Of a stretch of DNA of 64,000 nt, positions 1 to 10,857 are shown piece after piece (position 1 is the stretch's first letter; each line of letters starts with the position of its first letter). The position numbers and the translations under genes are program-made. The DNA is taken from positions 82,161,915 to 82,225,914 of the forward strand of contig NC_037668.1 of the NCBI RefSeq assembly GCF_003255815.1, read 5' to 3'. Below the pieces are notes generated by a model. That model made no database searches, had not been told where the DNA came from, and saw nothing but the letters and a program-made list of their open reading frames with translations. Source of the DNA: Theropithecus gelada (lineage: Eukaryota; Chordata; Mammalia; Primates; Cercopithecidae).

Positions 1-1560
1 TGTAAAGTGTAAAATTCAGTGGTTTTCAGTATATTTACAGGGTTGTGCAACCATCACCACAACCAATTTTGAACGTTTCCATAACCTCAGAAAGAAATCC
101 TGTACCCGACTGCAGTCATTTCCATCCCCCTCCAATCCCCGGCCCCAGGCAAACACTAATCTACTTTCCATCTCCACGGATTTGCCTATCCTGGACATGT
201 CATATACACAGAATCATGTGAGCTTTTGTAGCTGGTTCCTTTCACTTAGCATGTTTTCAAGGTTCATCAGTGTTGTCACATGAATCAGTACTTGATTCTT
301 TCCTATGAACAAAAAGTAGTCCATCGTATGGATGTACCACATTTCATTGATCCATTCATCAGCGGAGGGAACGTTCAGGTTGTTTTCACTGTTTGGCTAT
401 TCTGACACTAATGACACTGATGTACCAGCTGCCGTGTGGACATACGTTTTCATTTCTCTTGGGCAGATCCCTAGGAGAACTGCTGGGTCATAGGGTAACC
501 CAATTCTCATATCACAGTGGACATCACTAGGCTGTCTGATCTTTCAAGGAAACGTGAAGCTGTTTAACAAAGCAGCTATGCCATTTTACATTCCCACCAG
601 CAGCTCTGAGAGTTCCACTGCTTCCACGCCCTCGCCAACACCAGTCATTATCTGTCTTTTTTACTACAGTCGTCCTAGTGGGTGTGAAGTGCTATCTCAC
701 TGTGGTTTTGATTTGCATTTCCTAATGACTAACGATGCTGAGCATCCTCTCATGTACTTACTAGCTATTTGTAATTTTTGGAGAAATGTTCATTTATATC
801 CGTGTCCATTTTTAAATTAGGTTGTTACTGAGTTTTTCTCAGAGTTACGTATTTTGAATTCAAGTCCCTTATCAGATACCTGATTTGCCAATATTTTCTC
901 CATTCTGTGGTTTGTCTTTTTACTTCCTTGACACCTCTGAAGCACAAATCTTCATCTCCTATGAAGTCCAGTTTGTCTACTTTTTTCTTTTGCTACTTGT
1001 GCTTTTGGGCTTGCGTCTAAGAAGGCTTCGCTTAACTCAGGTCATGAAGATTTACTCCTGTGTTTACTTCAAGTGTTTTGGAGTTTTAGCTCTAACATTG
1101 AGATCTATGGTCTACTTTTATTTTTTATTATTTTTTAATTTATTTTTGAGATGGGGTCTCACCCTGTCAGCCAGGCTGGAGTGCAGTGGCGTGATCTTGG
1201 CTCACTGCAACCTCCGCCTCCTGGGTTCAAGCAATTCTCATGTGTCAGCCTCCCGAGTAGCTGGGACTACAGGCACACGCCACCATACCCGGCTAATTTT
1301 GTATTTTTAGTAGAGATGGGGTTTCCCACGTTGGCCAAGCTGGTCTCGAGCTCCTGACCTCAAATGATCCACCTGTTTCAGCCTCCCAAAGTGCTAGGAT
1401 TATAGGTGTGAGCCACCATGCCCGGCCCCCTATAATCTACTTTAACTTTTGTGTGCTGCTGTAAAGACACAGTTCAATCTCATTTGTCCGCATGTGGATA
1501 TTCAGTTGTCTCAGTATCATTTATTCTGTATTATCTACTTTTCCATTACATTAATGCTAT
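1..1560 (-). mobile_element. Old LINE-1 (L1M-type) fragment, 3' part of ORF2 and beyond
   Basis: Read on the minus strand, the sequence follows the well-known 3' portion of mammalian L1 ORF2, with segments for 'gggacttg' near 865 and 'gacccagcaat' near 487 in the order expected. It carries many substitutions and frameshifts, so it is inactive. It is interrupted by an Alu at 1143-1427 and resumes at about 1428 ('gcatgtggatattcagttgtc' region, 1490-1510). The left end is cut by the window edge. Subfamily not resolved. Confidence 0.85.
1143..1427 (-). mobile_element. Alu (S-type) inserted in L1
   Basis: Full-length reverse-orientation Alu from 'gagatggggtctcac' to 'catgcccggcc'. It splits the L1. 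Short flanking repeats of 'tctacttt' (near 1111 and 1435) fit a target-site duplication. Confidence 0.93.
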
Positions 1561-1751
1561 TATGTAAACAACAATAGGAACTAGTTAACAGCAGCAATTA
1601 GTAGCAATTAGAAGGTGGACTAGTTAAATGATTGATATGTATGAGAAAAAAATATTAATATTTTTATAACGTTTCTGTCCTCTGATAGAGAAATAACTTT
1701 TTATTGGAATACTTAAATTTGACAGGCTATGTTACATTAATTATTTTATTT

Positions 1752-1865
1752 TTTAGAGATGAGGACTTGCTCTGTCACCCAAGCTAGAGTACGCTCAAGT
1801 GATCCATCCACTGCCTCAGCCTCCTGAGTAGCTGGGACTACAGGCTCGAGCCACTGCACCTGGCT
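1752..1865 (-). mobile_element. Partial old Alu
   Basis: Reverse Alu pieces ('tgctctgtcacccaagct', 'cctcagcctcctgagtagct') with an internal deletion of the middle of the monomer; diverged, AluJ-like. Confidence 0.8.
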
Positions 1866-1895
1866 TATTATTTATGTTTTTAAAAAATAAAACAT

Positions 1896-2210
1896 AAGCC
1901 AAGCATGGTGGCTCACACCTGTAATCCCTTTGGGAGGCTGAGGCAGGAGGATCTCCTGAGCCCAGCAGTTCAAGAACATCCTGGGCAACATAGTGAGACC
2001 TCATCTCTACAACAACAAATTAGGGGCAACATAGTGAGACTTCATCTCTACAACAACAAATAAAATTAGCTGGGTGTGGTGGCACGTGCCTGTAGTCCCA
2101 GCTACTCAGGAGGCTGTGGTGGGAGGGATCCCTTGAGCCCCAGATGCTGAAGCTGCAGTGAGTCATGACTGTGACAGAGACCCTATCTCTAAATAAACAA
2201 ACAAACATAA
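1896..2210 (+). mobile_element. AluJ-like with internal 41-bp tandem duplication
   Basis: Forward Alu starting 'agccaagcatggtggctcac' and ending in an A-rich tail (aaacaaacaaac). It contains a direct repeat of 41 bp (1983-2023 and 2024-2064), each copy beginning 'gggcaacatagtgagac'. Confidence 0.9.
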
Positions 2211-2378
2211 ACACAATAGGATTAATGAAACGAACATTACTAATATTTAAATAAAAAAATGTTTCTTTCTGCCCCAGGATACATTAGAACATTCTGCTCT
2301 GCTTCCTTTCCCACTGCTCTCTGAATTGCCTAAAGCCTTTATAGCCTTCAGGACATCTTTAAAAAAAAAAAAAAAAAA

Positions 2379-2660
2379 CTGTAATCCCAGCACTTTGGGA
2401 GGCCGAGACGGGCGGATCACGAGGTCAGGAGATCGAGACCATCCTGGCTAACACGGTGAAACCCCGTCTCTACTAAAAAAATACAAAAAACTAGCCGGGC
2501 GAGGTGGCGGGTACCTGTAGTCCCAGCTACTCAGGAGGCTGAGGCAGGAGAATGGCGTAAACCTGGGAGGCGGAGCTTGCAGTGAGCCGAGATCCGGCCA
2601 CTGCACTCCAGCCTGGGCGACAGAGCAAGACTCTGTCTCAAAAAAAAAAAAAAAAAAAAA
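2379..2660 (+). mobile_element. AluY of Old World monkey (YR-like) type, 5'-truncated
   Basis: Starts at 'ctgtaatcccagcactttgg', lacking the first ~25 bases, directly after an 18-A run. It has 'aaaaaactagccgggcga', 'ggcgtaaacc' and 'gatccggcc', variants I associate with cercopithecid AluYR rather than human AluY. It ends in 20 A and abuts a reverse Alu fragment. Confidence 0.88.
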
Positions 2661-2804
2661 GATGGAGTCTGGCTCTGTCATCCAGGCTGGAGTGCAGTGG
2701 CATGATCATGGCTCACTGCAGCCTTAAATTCCTAGGCTCAAACAATCCTCTTGCTTCAGCCTCCCACGTAGCTGACTACAGGCATACACCACTGCACCCA
2801 GCTT
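2661..2804 (-). mobile_element. Old Alu fragment (left-monomer part)
   Basis: Reverse-orientation Alu from 'gatggagtctggctctgtc' to 'cactgcacccagct'. The usual poly-T is displaced by the adjoining AluY. 'acatctttaaa' (2354) and 'acatctttctt' (2809) may be the original target duplication around the pair. Confidence 0.8.
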
Positions 2805-3150
2805 AGAACATCTTTCTTTTAAATGCACTGGTAAAACTGAATAAAGTCAAACTTAAAACCCATTTGACTTGTCACTCTGTTTATTCAAAGCCCATGTTAC
2901 ACTGACTCCTGGTGTCAACCTAACACGATAACACCAAACTAAATATCCTCTCCACACAACCCTTGCACACAAAGTACTTTGGGTTTTACTTATAAGCACA
3001 GGTTTTGGGACTTGTAGGAATTCACGCCCAGCTCTCCAAAGATGCCCATCCATTTTTGTCCAGGGGCTGGCTTTGGTGGACCAGTTGCTTGTCAATCAGG
3101 CCTTTACATCTGTAATTCACCAGATGGGCTATCCCTGTCTAAGATGCCCA

Positions 3151-3330
3151 CCTTTTTTTTTTTTTTTTTTTTTTTTTGAGACAGAGTCTCGCTCTGCTGC
3201 CCAGGCTGGAGTGCAATGGCACAATCTCTGCTCACTACAACCTCCACCTCCCAGGTTCAAGCGATTCTCCTGACTCAGCCTCCTGAGTAGCTGGGACTAC
3301 AGGCATGGTCCACCATGCCTGCTAATTTTT
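3151..3330 (-). mobile_element. Truncated Alu with 24-T tail
   Basis: Reverse Alu with a long poly-T start and 'gagacagagtctcgctctg'. It stops at 'gcctgctaattttt', where a second reverse Alu begins. Its other half is not found past the second element. Confidence 0.88.
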
Positions 3331-3619
3331 TTTTTTCCCCCCAAGACGGAGTCTCAGTCTGTCACCCAGGCTGGAGTGCAGCGTTGCAATCTCAGCTCAC
3401 TGCAACCTCCACCTCCCGGGTTCAAGCGATTCTCCTGCCTCAGCCTCCCGAGTAGCTGGGATTACAGGCACCAGCTACCACGCCTGGCTAATTTTCATAT
3501 TTTTAGTAGAGACGGGGTTACACCATGTTGGTCAAGCTGGAACTCCTGACCTCAAGTGATCCTCTCACCTCGGTCTCCCAAAGTGCTGGGATTACAGGCG
3601 TGAGCCACCATGCCTGGCC
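3331..3619 (-). mobile_element. AluS-like element
   Basis: Complete reverse Alu from 'ccaagacggagtctcagtct' to 'caccatgcctggcc', tandem with the truncated Alu before it. Confidence 0.92.
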
Positions 3620-4002
3620 AGATATTCATCATTTTTTAACACTCCAAAGCACACTAGATGATGTTCTAAATTAAATTATAAAAACTGATTTTAAAGCACA
3701 GAGGTAATCTGAAGTTGCAAAACCCAAGCTGGATTCCAAATATGTTACAGTCTTAATGAAGAAATTGAGAAAGTCCTGTTTAACTTGACTGCCTTTTCTG
3801 GTGACATTTTTTGAGTTCTCAAGCATTAAATGGGTCATTATTTCTGCTGCATGAGTTTTTGTGGCCCCCTCCCCGTGATACCCAACGATCCAAGTGTGGC
3901 TGGCTAGCCCTATCTAGGCTCCTTAGGGCTTCTTAAGGAGCATCAGACAGTACTGGCGAAACAGTATATACATTTCTATTTTATTTTTTATGTATTTATG
4001 TT

Positions 4003-4297
4003 TTTTCTTTTTGAAACCGAGTCTCACTCTGTCACCCAGGCTGGAGTGCAGTGGCGTGATCTTGGCTCACTGCAACCTCCACCTCCCGGGCTCAAGCGAT
4101 TCTCCTGCCTCAGCCTCCCGAGTGGCTAGTACTACAGACATGCACTACCACACCTAGCTAATTTTTGTATTTTTAGTAGACATGGTGTTACTATGTTGGC
4201 CAGGCTGGTCTTGAACTCCTGACGAACCCCAAGTGATCTGATCACCTCGGCCTCCTAAAGTCCTGGGATTACAGGTGTGAGCCACCGTACCCAGCCT
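4003..4297 (-). mobile_element. AluS-like element
   Basis: Complete reverse Alu, 'ttttgaaaccgagtctcact' to 'gccaccgtacccagcc', with an 8-bp internal insertion near 4222. Confidence 0.92.
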
Positions 4298-4321
4298 ATG
4301 TATTTATTTTTTATTTTTATT

Positions 4322-4454
4322 TTTTTGTTGCTGAGATGGTGAGGATGTGTCGCTTTATTATCCACGTTGGTCTTGAATTCGTGGCTTTAAGTGATCCTCC
4401 CACCTTGGCCTCCCAAAGTATTCAGATTACAGGCATGAGCCACCGTGCCTGGCC
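4322..4454 (-). mobile_element. Old Alu monomer fragment
   Basis: Reverse, diverged right-monomer-like Alu ending 'gccaccgtgcctggcc'. Confidence 0.8.
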
Positions 4455-4455
4455 T

Positions 4456-6050
4456 CTATTTTATTGTAATTCCTTTTTCCATTCTCATCTCAATGCATTT
4501 CCAAATTAGAGAAGGACATCCTTCTTGTCTCGCACTTTAAAAAATAGCAGTTTCCACGGCAAGCCAACATTTTAACATCTTTTCTATGGCCAGCAATGAT
4601 AGTCATCTTGTGGATATGTCTGAGGCATTCTCCTGTCTGTAAAGTCAAAGATCTCATTAAGTGCTTCAGCATGTTTTGAGGAAATTGAAAAGTGACCCAA
4701 AACTTTCATTATGAAAGCTGGTATCACAGGTAAGCAAATTACACCCCTTTGTGACAGCGTTGGGCACAAGGTGTGAACATTTAGCAGGTAAGATGTTTTC
4801 ATTTTCATTGGTAAGAAGCTTATGGACTAAATGAAATTTGCTCAAATTAACTGTGTACTGTCTGCCAAATATGTAGATAAATGAGCAAAGTCTAGGTTGT
4901 ATTTGGACAAGAGAACAACAATCTCTTACGTCTTCAGTGGCTTCACTAAGATCTTCACAGAAATCGAGATGATTTGAAACTCCAGTTTTCAAATCAACAT
5001 ACCTAAGAGCTAGTGGAAACCTGTTGCCGTGACTCGAGGCACACCTTTAATGCTCTCGGAAGCATGACTGTTGGAAGGATCAGACAGGGTCAGCACTACT
5101 GTAAAGAGGCAATGCATCTGTTACCGAAAGTCCCTCTTCCCTTGGGTTCACACACAGGACTTTTAGTTTGTAGCCTCCAAATCAGGAAATGTAACCTTGG
5201 TTTGTGGTGCAATCAAGGGAACAAGATGATAATGGTGCCCATTCAAGGAGCATGCCCAAGCTAATTCCGCAACCGCTGATTTTGACTGAGAACTGCTGTC
5301 TCTTTGGAGGTCAAAAAAATCTTGATTTAGAAAGATATGCCTCAGACTTGAGACTCAACGTCCAATGCGCCTCCACCTCCCCTTCTCCACAAGCCCAATC
5401 CCACATTCTTTTCTGCACACCGCGCAGTACATTCTGTTTGGATTCTTTCCTCCCTAATCCAGTTGTGTCCTTGCATCTGTCATTAAAGTCACATGGTCAT
5501 TTAAACTTATTTCCCAGTGATGTCTGGGTCACGCTGGTGCTGGCATTGTCACCGTTCTCGTTTTCATCATCTGAACTCTTAGGAAATATGGTCACAACAT
5601 TCACGATGTCAAGACTGAAACCAGCACCGTCTAGACAAAAAGCCCAACACTGAATCTGCAGCAGAGTCCTAGGCGGGTGCTGCCAACGTGCATGACTGCA
5701 GTGCATGGAGTTGCAGCCTGAGTGATGTGATCCATGGTGAATCACAAGTCCTGATGCCAGCATCCACGTCAGGAAACACGGCGACAGTGACCACTCGAGG
5801 CAGATCGTCTACGCCATTTCCATCCGATGCTAGAAACAGTGTTGTCATCCCTCTGTGTGGGTTTTATACTTTCCACCCAACCTTCTGCATCACTGACAAA
5901 ACCCATGACTTTTTGTGTCCTGGGATTCCTCAGGATGTATGGCTTTTAGTGTTAAAAGCCAGATGCTTGGTCACACCAGTGAGGACCCTGACGAAGGAGG
6001 CAGGCCAGAGACCCTCCCTCAGAGGGCTGCTGGGAGAGAAAATGTAGGCA
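4456..6050 (-). other. Unrecognised AT-rich stretch, possible old retrocopy
   Basis: Unlike the GC-rich sequence beyond it. On the minus strand there are short open frames (4666-4992, 108 codons; 5497-5763, 88 codons) and an AATAAA close to the junction with the Alu at 4454. I recognise no protein family. It could be an old processed copy, a decayed DNA transposon or plain intron. Sequence at 3620-4000 and 2805-3150 has similar character and could belong to the same unit, split by Alus. Confidence 0.3.
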
Positions 6051-7003
6051 ATATCCAGCACGGGGCAGCCCACGTTTGGGGTTTAACATGTGGGGTGATC
6101 CGGGTGTCACCTCAGGAACAGAGCCAACAAAACCAGAGTGCCCCAAAAGGCCCCACCCCCTCAACCAGGCCAAAGCCTCGCAATTTGTGGCCCCAGGCCC
6201 ACTCGCTGGCTCTATAGTCCATAGACCTTCTTTCCAGACCCTGAGCTCCTGGAGGGACAAGGCTGAACAGGTTCGCCTGAGGCCTGCATGGAGGAGGAAG
6301 GGAAGGAATTGGAATGGAAGGGTTGCCTGTGGAGGGGAAGCAGATCAGGCCCTGTCCTCAGGGAACTCCTGCTGGGTGAGGAGACAGGCTGCAGCTGACT
6401 AACCAAGTCCCACCCAGTGGGTGCAGGAGACACAGGAGGAAGTGGGGCAAGAAGGAATCAGAAATGGGGAAATGTGAGCTGCAACATCACCCAAGGGCTG
6501 CAACTCTGAGGCAAAGAAGCTGCCAGGTATTGGAGTTCCAGAGCTCCTGGCAGCAGCACAGGCAGGCAGGTCCCCCAGCGAGCCGTGTCCCTGTGCTGCT
6601 GGCTCCACCCTCGGCTCCGCAGCCCCAGGAACAGGCCCAGGAGGAGGAGGATTGCCCAGGCCAGCAGAGCCACTCAGCTGGGCAGAGACCAGGCCAGACC
6701 CCACCTGCAGTCTGGCCCTTCCCCCACCGGCACGGCAGGAGGTGGCAAGTCCCAGCAGCACAGCCCGCGCCCTGGCTCTAACCAGAGGGTGGGTATCGTC
6801 CCACCCCTTCCTCTCCCACCCCCTGCTGCCTATGAAATGGGAACTGAGTTGCCCAAGAGTTAATCACTTTTCTGACGGTTTCTTTTATTCATCTTTGGTA
6901 ACAAATGGCTGAAATCAATTAAACTTGCTTTCCCCTCAGCTGATGAAGTTAATTATGATTTGTTATGGTGTCTGATATGTAAATTATTAGAAAGCAGACT
7001 TAC

Positions 7004-7074
7004 GTTGGACCGGCTGCCTCCAGGCGGCACCGGATTAATCATTGTGTAGATGTTGTCACTGGAATTTGTTGAAT
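7004..7074 (-). CDS. SSBP3: SSBP3 exon 14 (residues ~286-309)
   Basis: A 71-bp exon that completes Asp286 and encodes STNSSDNIYTMINPVPPGGS then RSN. The acceptor is CACTGTTCTACAG|ATTCA and the donor AAC|GTAAGT. It starts in phase 1 and ends in phase 0. It is the last coding block in the window. The expected next residues (FPMGPGSDGP...) have no counterpart in 1-7003, so exon 15 lies beyond the left edge. AT-rich sequence with several TAAT-type motifs flanks it on both sides. Confidence 0.95.
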
Positions 7075-7909
7075 CTGTAGAACAGTGGAAACCCACAAGT
7101 CGGGGTGATTAATTCATTTCTTAATTAAAACAAACTCATGGCACTTGAACTCATTCCTTTGTATTTTATCACCTAAAATTTCCTCTAAGTACCACCATTT
7201 TCTGGCTAATTTGTATTTAATGAAGATTCACAAAGTTTTTAATCACAGAAAATTCAACTGTGAAAACCACTCAACCCCAGCAGTGTGGACACGGCACAGG
7301 AGGATTACAGGTTCAAACTCTTGTCTCCCCACCCTACACCAAATCTGGTCCCCAGACACTGCCTGGGAGAACATGGGGGCAGCAGAACCACGACCTGTGC
7401 TCTCCCCCCACCCCCCTACAAAGTGGTTTTAATCAAATCAGGGAAAGGGAAATGTGGCAAATTACCCAGAGGCCACCCTGCCAGGCTGATGGGGCAGGAG
7501 GGAGAGGCAGGGATGGGGCTGGAGACGCATTCACATATGGAGTGGGTGCATGTGGCCCAGTCGGAATGTAGGTCATGCAGCTCATCAAAATGCAGCAGCA
7601 GAAAGAGACAGCCGGAGCGGGAGCCCAGGATCCCGGCTGCGGCCAGCTCCACCCCTGCAGCCGAGCAGCTTCCCTGCTATGGGGAGCCGAGGAGGGGAGG
7701 GGGCGGGGGAGAGTCCCCTCCATTTCCCCAATTAGCCAAAAAAGTCTCCAGCTAAAACGTTTCTATCAGGAGCAGGCACCGTAATTCTTGGGCAGAAATC
7801 CAGCTACCTCTCACTTTTTATTTTTGGGGTGGGTAAGGATCGTATGTTGAATTCCTTCTAGCTGGCTGGTACGCTATTCTTAGCTGGGAAAGAAACATAA
7901 CTGTGATGC

Positions 7910-7980
7910 TGTGTGTGTGTGTGTGTGTGTGCGTGCGCGTGTGTGTGTGTGCGCACATGCCCACGTGTGTGCACGCATGC
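7910..7980. repeat. (TG)n/(CG) alternating microsatellite
   Basis: About 70 bp of alternating purine-pyrimidine sequence, TG repeats interrupted by CG and CA steps; Z-DNA-prone composition. In intron 13, just before an Alu. Confidence 0.95.
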
Positions 7981-8005
7981 CCTCTTTTGTTTAAAGAAAC
8001 AGGGA

Positions 8006-8301
8006 GGACCGGGTGCGGTGGCTCACGCCTGTAATCCTAGGACTTTGGGAGGCTGAGGCGGGTGGATCACCTGAGGTCAGGAGTTCAAGGCCAGTCTGGG
8101 TAACATGGTGAAACCCCATCTCTACTAAAAGTACAAAAATTAGCTGGGCATGGTGGTGCATGTCTGTAATCCCAGCTACTCAGGAGGCTGAGATAGGAGA
8201 ATTGCTTGAGCCCAGGAGGTGGAGGTTGCAGTGAGCCGACATTACGCCATTGCACTCCAGCCTGGGTGACAGAGCAAGACTCCGCCTGAAAAAAGGAAAA
8301 A
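8006..8301 (+). mobile_element. AluS-like element
   Basis: Complete forward Alu from 'gaccgggtgcggtggctcac' to 'agactccgcctgaaaaaagg'. Antisense to SSBP3, in intron 13. Confidence 0.93.
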
Positions 8302-8722
8302 GGGGAGAAGGGATCTCCTATATAGAGGACCAGAAGCCAGGAGCTATGGAAACTCGAAAGGTAGCATGCCTCAGAATCCTGGTCCCAGGATGTCAGAACT
8401 CCAAAGTCCCTTTTTGAGTCATCGGGGGAAATGCCCACCCCGAACAGGGTTCTTCCCAACAAGAGGGGTTCAAGGACAATGAGAACCCGTTCCTGGACTG
8501 CTCTGCTCAGCCCTGTCCTTTATGCAGCAGCATCAGAGAAGAGGAGTAGGTTAGCGTCATCAAGGGACTCCTGCCCCCTAAATGCCCAGTGGAAGATGTG
8601 CTGCTCAGGAAGGAGTGGCTGGTAAGCTTTGGCTCTGCAACAGTGCCCTCCCTCCAGGACTCTCTGGCAACATGCCCCGCCCCCACCACCAGACCCTCCG
8701 CTTTCCCCTCAAGCGCTCTTAC

Positions 8723-8777
8723 CTGCGGGACTGGGCATAATGGGTGTTCCTGGAGGGCCGCCACCACCAGGGGGTCC
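8723..8777 (-). CDS. SSBP3: SSBP3 exon 13 (residues ~268-285)
   Basis: A 55-bp exon encoding GPPGGGGPPGTPIMPSPA and the first base of the following Asp codon. The acceptor is TTCTCATCTTCAG|GGACC and the donor GCAG|GTAAGA. It starts in phase 0 and ends in phase 1, complementing exon 14. The Gly/Pro composition is typical of the SSBP tail. Confidence 0.95.
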
Positions 8778-9296
8778 CTGAAGATGAGAAAAACTGACAT
8801 CAGACGCCCATAGTGGTGACGAACGTGGGGAGGGGCCAGCATCCTCCCTCCCCGGTCAGCAGCAACTGCTCACCCCGGGCCCAGCCGCTGTTCATCTTGC
8901 TACACCCCCAGCGCTCACTCAGGGACAAAGTACTTAAGCTTGAGAAGGGGACTTGGATGTCCCCCGTACCTTTCTTCAGACCAAGAGGCCCCTGTGGGTG
9001 TGTGTGACTGCATTATGTGCTCACAGGCATGCCCCCTGGAGAGGCCGGCAGTGGACGCCGAGGGGCCCACTGGTCAGCTCCCCAGAAGGCAATTCCACCC
9101 CAGGTCTGGTTTGGGGATTTCTGGGCCACCTCGGGTCCGTACAGATGACTGAATATTGACAGCAAGTTCTAGCAGGTTAGAACCTCTGCTCAGAAGAATG
9201 TGTGAAAGGGAAAGAAACGGGGACCCCAGAGCAGTTCTCTTGCACACTCAGTCCCACGTGGCTAGACAACACAAGGCCCCAAACCCACACACTTAC
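8778..9296 (-). other. SSBP3: SSBP3 intron 12
   Basis: 519 bp between exons 12 and 13. No repeat or other element recognised. Confidence 0.9.
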
Positions 9297-9332
9297 CACA
9301 TAGGTACCAGGTGATGAGGAGGAGTATGGAAT
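9297..9332 (-). CDS. SSBP3: SSBP3 exon 12 (residues ~256-267), 36-bp micro-exon
   Basis: A very short exon of 36 bp encoding IPYSSSSPGTYV. The acceptor is ...CTTGTTTTTAG|ATTCC and the donor GTG|GTAAGT, a full consensus donor. Both ends are phase 0, so it could be skipped in frame. The serine run is a possible phosphorylation-prone patch, which is inference from composition only. It is 620 bp from exon 11 and 519 bp from exon 13. Confidence 0.95.
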
Positions 9333-9952
9333 CTAAAAACAAGATGTCAGGGAGCCCCGCGTCACTGAGTGCCCTCAGCTGCCACACCTCCCTGAGGACA
9401 CGACCCACTCTTCACAGGAAAGACATCGCCACCCAGTGAGCTGGCCACCTGCTTGGTTCCCCTGGGAGGGGTGGGACATGGCTGAAGCCCAGTTCTCTCT
9501 GCTATATCGAACTGACCCTGAGACCCTGGTCTCTTACTCCCCAGTCCTGGGAGGGAGCCACAGACACAGGGAAGACATAGGAGGCCCTCCGGTTTGAGAG
9601 GACAATAAACAGCTTTACCCCACATTCCTCTGGCCTTCACTCCACTGCCTGTGCTGAGCCCCTTACCCGCACCTTCCAGCCCTGCTGGGGAGGAGGTAGG
9701 GGCCTCCACTCTGAACAGTACTCTCTGAGCCCAGGTTCTTAGCTTACTCCTTCAGCGCAGGGGTGGAGCCCTTGATGACCCCTGCACATTACTGCCAGGC
9801 CTCCATCTCCACACGGCCTTCTCCCTAGAAGCATCAGGAGAGTCCCGCTGCATCTCCCCTTCCCCGTGACACCTACACCTAGGGACAGTAGCTCCCCTGC
9901 ACCCAGAACCCCTCCCCTGACAAACACCACCCCACCTGACCTAGGTACTCAC
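9333..9952 (-). other. SSBP3: SSBP3 intron 11
   Basis: 620 bp between exons 11 and 12. No repeat recognised; moderately GC-rich. Confidence 0.9.
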
Positions 9953-10001
9953 TGAGTTAGCACTGTTAGGATTGGGCCAGGGTCTGCCAGCTCCCGGGCC
10001 C
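9953..10001 (-). CDS. SSBP3: SSBP3 exon 11 (residues ~239-255)
   Basis: A 49-bp exon that completes the split Met codon and encodes GPGAGRPWPNPNSANS. The acceptor is CCCTCTCCCAG|GGGCC and the donor TCA|GTGAGT. It starts in phase 2 and ends in phase 0, complementing exon 10. The Trp in GRPWPNPN stands out in an otherwise Gly/Pro/Asn-rich tail. Confidence 0.95.
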
Positions 10002-10329
10002 CTGGGAGAGGGAGAAAGAGATGTGAACAATGAAAAAGGTGCTGTAAACTCCAAGGGCTGGAGGCAGCAGGGGCAGAAGGAAAGGGCTGAAATAACCAAC
10101 AGGAAATCCTTCCTACAGCCCTGGGGTTTACAGCCTTCTGGCTCGGGGCAGTAATGGGTAACTTCATGGATGGAAATCTATGAATTGCTTTAAATTATAG
10201 GTAAACTTTACAAAATATATAAAATTAGATATAAAATATGTAAAATTCCCTCTCCATGTGCATTTTCCTAGGAAGGGAATCCACATTCTCACAACGGGGT
10301 TAAAAATCACAAATGCACTAGAGAACAGT

Positions 10330-10845
10330 GGCTGAACTGTCCAGGGGTTCAACTCTTGACCCTGCCACTGAAAGGTATGTGAGCCTGTGCCAAGTTACTT
10401 CACCTTTCTGTGCCTTGGTGACCTCATCTGTAAGGGGGGTATAATAATGACCGCGTCAGGCTGGGCGCGGTGGCTCACACCTGGCACTTTGGGAGGCCGA
10501 GGCGGGCAAACCATTTGAGGTCAGGAGTTCGAGACCACCCTGGCCAACATGGTGAAACCCCGTCTCGACTAAAAATACAAAAATTGGCCAGGCATGTTGA
10601 CGGGAGCCTGTACTACCAGCTCCTCACGAGGCTGAGGCAGGAGAATCGCTTGAACCCGGGAGGGGAGATTGCAGTGGGCCAAGACTGTGCCACTGTACTC
10701 CAGCCTCGGCAATAGAGTGAGACTCAGTCTCAAAAAAAAATAAAAGTAATCACGGCATAGGGTAATCATGAAGATGAGGCGAGCTGATGCACGAAGCATG
10801 CATGACCTGTGCCCGGCACACAGAGGCACTCTATGAGGCTGAGCT
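10330..10845 (+). mobile_element. MIR element split by an Alu
   Basis: MIR-like core with 'gccaagttacttcacctttc' and 'tcatctgtaaggggggtata' (10390-10450) continues after the Alu with 'gcccggcacacagaggcact' (10812-10831). Ancient tRNA-derived SINE; forward. Confidence 0.75.
10459..10746 (+). mobile_element. AluS-like element inserted in MIR
   Basis: Forward Alu from 'ggctgggcgcggtggctcac' to an A-rich tail. A small deletion joins 'cacctg' directly to 'gcactttggg'. Lies in intron 10, antisense to SSBP3. Confidence 0.93.
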
Positions 10846-10857
10846 CTCATCACCAGG

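Larger units (their letters stand above)
1..7003 (-). other. SSBP3: SSBP3 intron 14 (partial)
   Basis: Holds an L1 fragment (1-1560), several Alus between 1143 and 4455, and otherwise single-copy-looking sequence at 2805-3150, 3620-4000 and 4456-7003. The stretch 6100-6840 is GC-rich with no recognised element. No further SSBP3 exon is visible. Confidence 0.85.
7075..8722 (-). other. SSBP3: SSBP3 intron 13
   Basis: 1,648 bp. Contains AT-rich sequence just upstream of exon 14 (7075-7280), a TG/CG-rich microsatellite (7910-7980) and one Alu (8006-8301). I recognise nothing in 7281-7909 or 8302-8722. Confidence 0.9.

Noticed and set aside
554..1310. Open frames at the left edge as a gene
   Set aside because: They fall in the antisense strand of an old L1 ORF2 fragment and the Alu inside it.
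1..7003. SSBP3 exons 15-18 and the stop codon
   Set aside because: Searched for the coding sequence following RSN (FPMGPGSDG...) on the minus strand; no match. They must lie beyond the left edge.
7910..7980. TG repeat as a CRISPR-like or regulatory array
   Set aside because: A simple dinucleotide microsatellite with no spacer structure.
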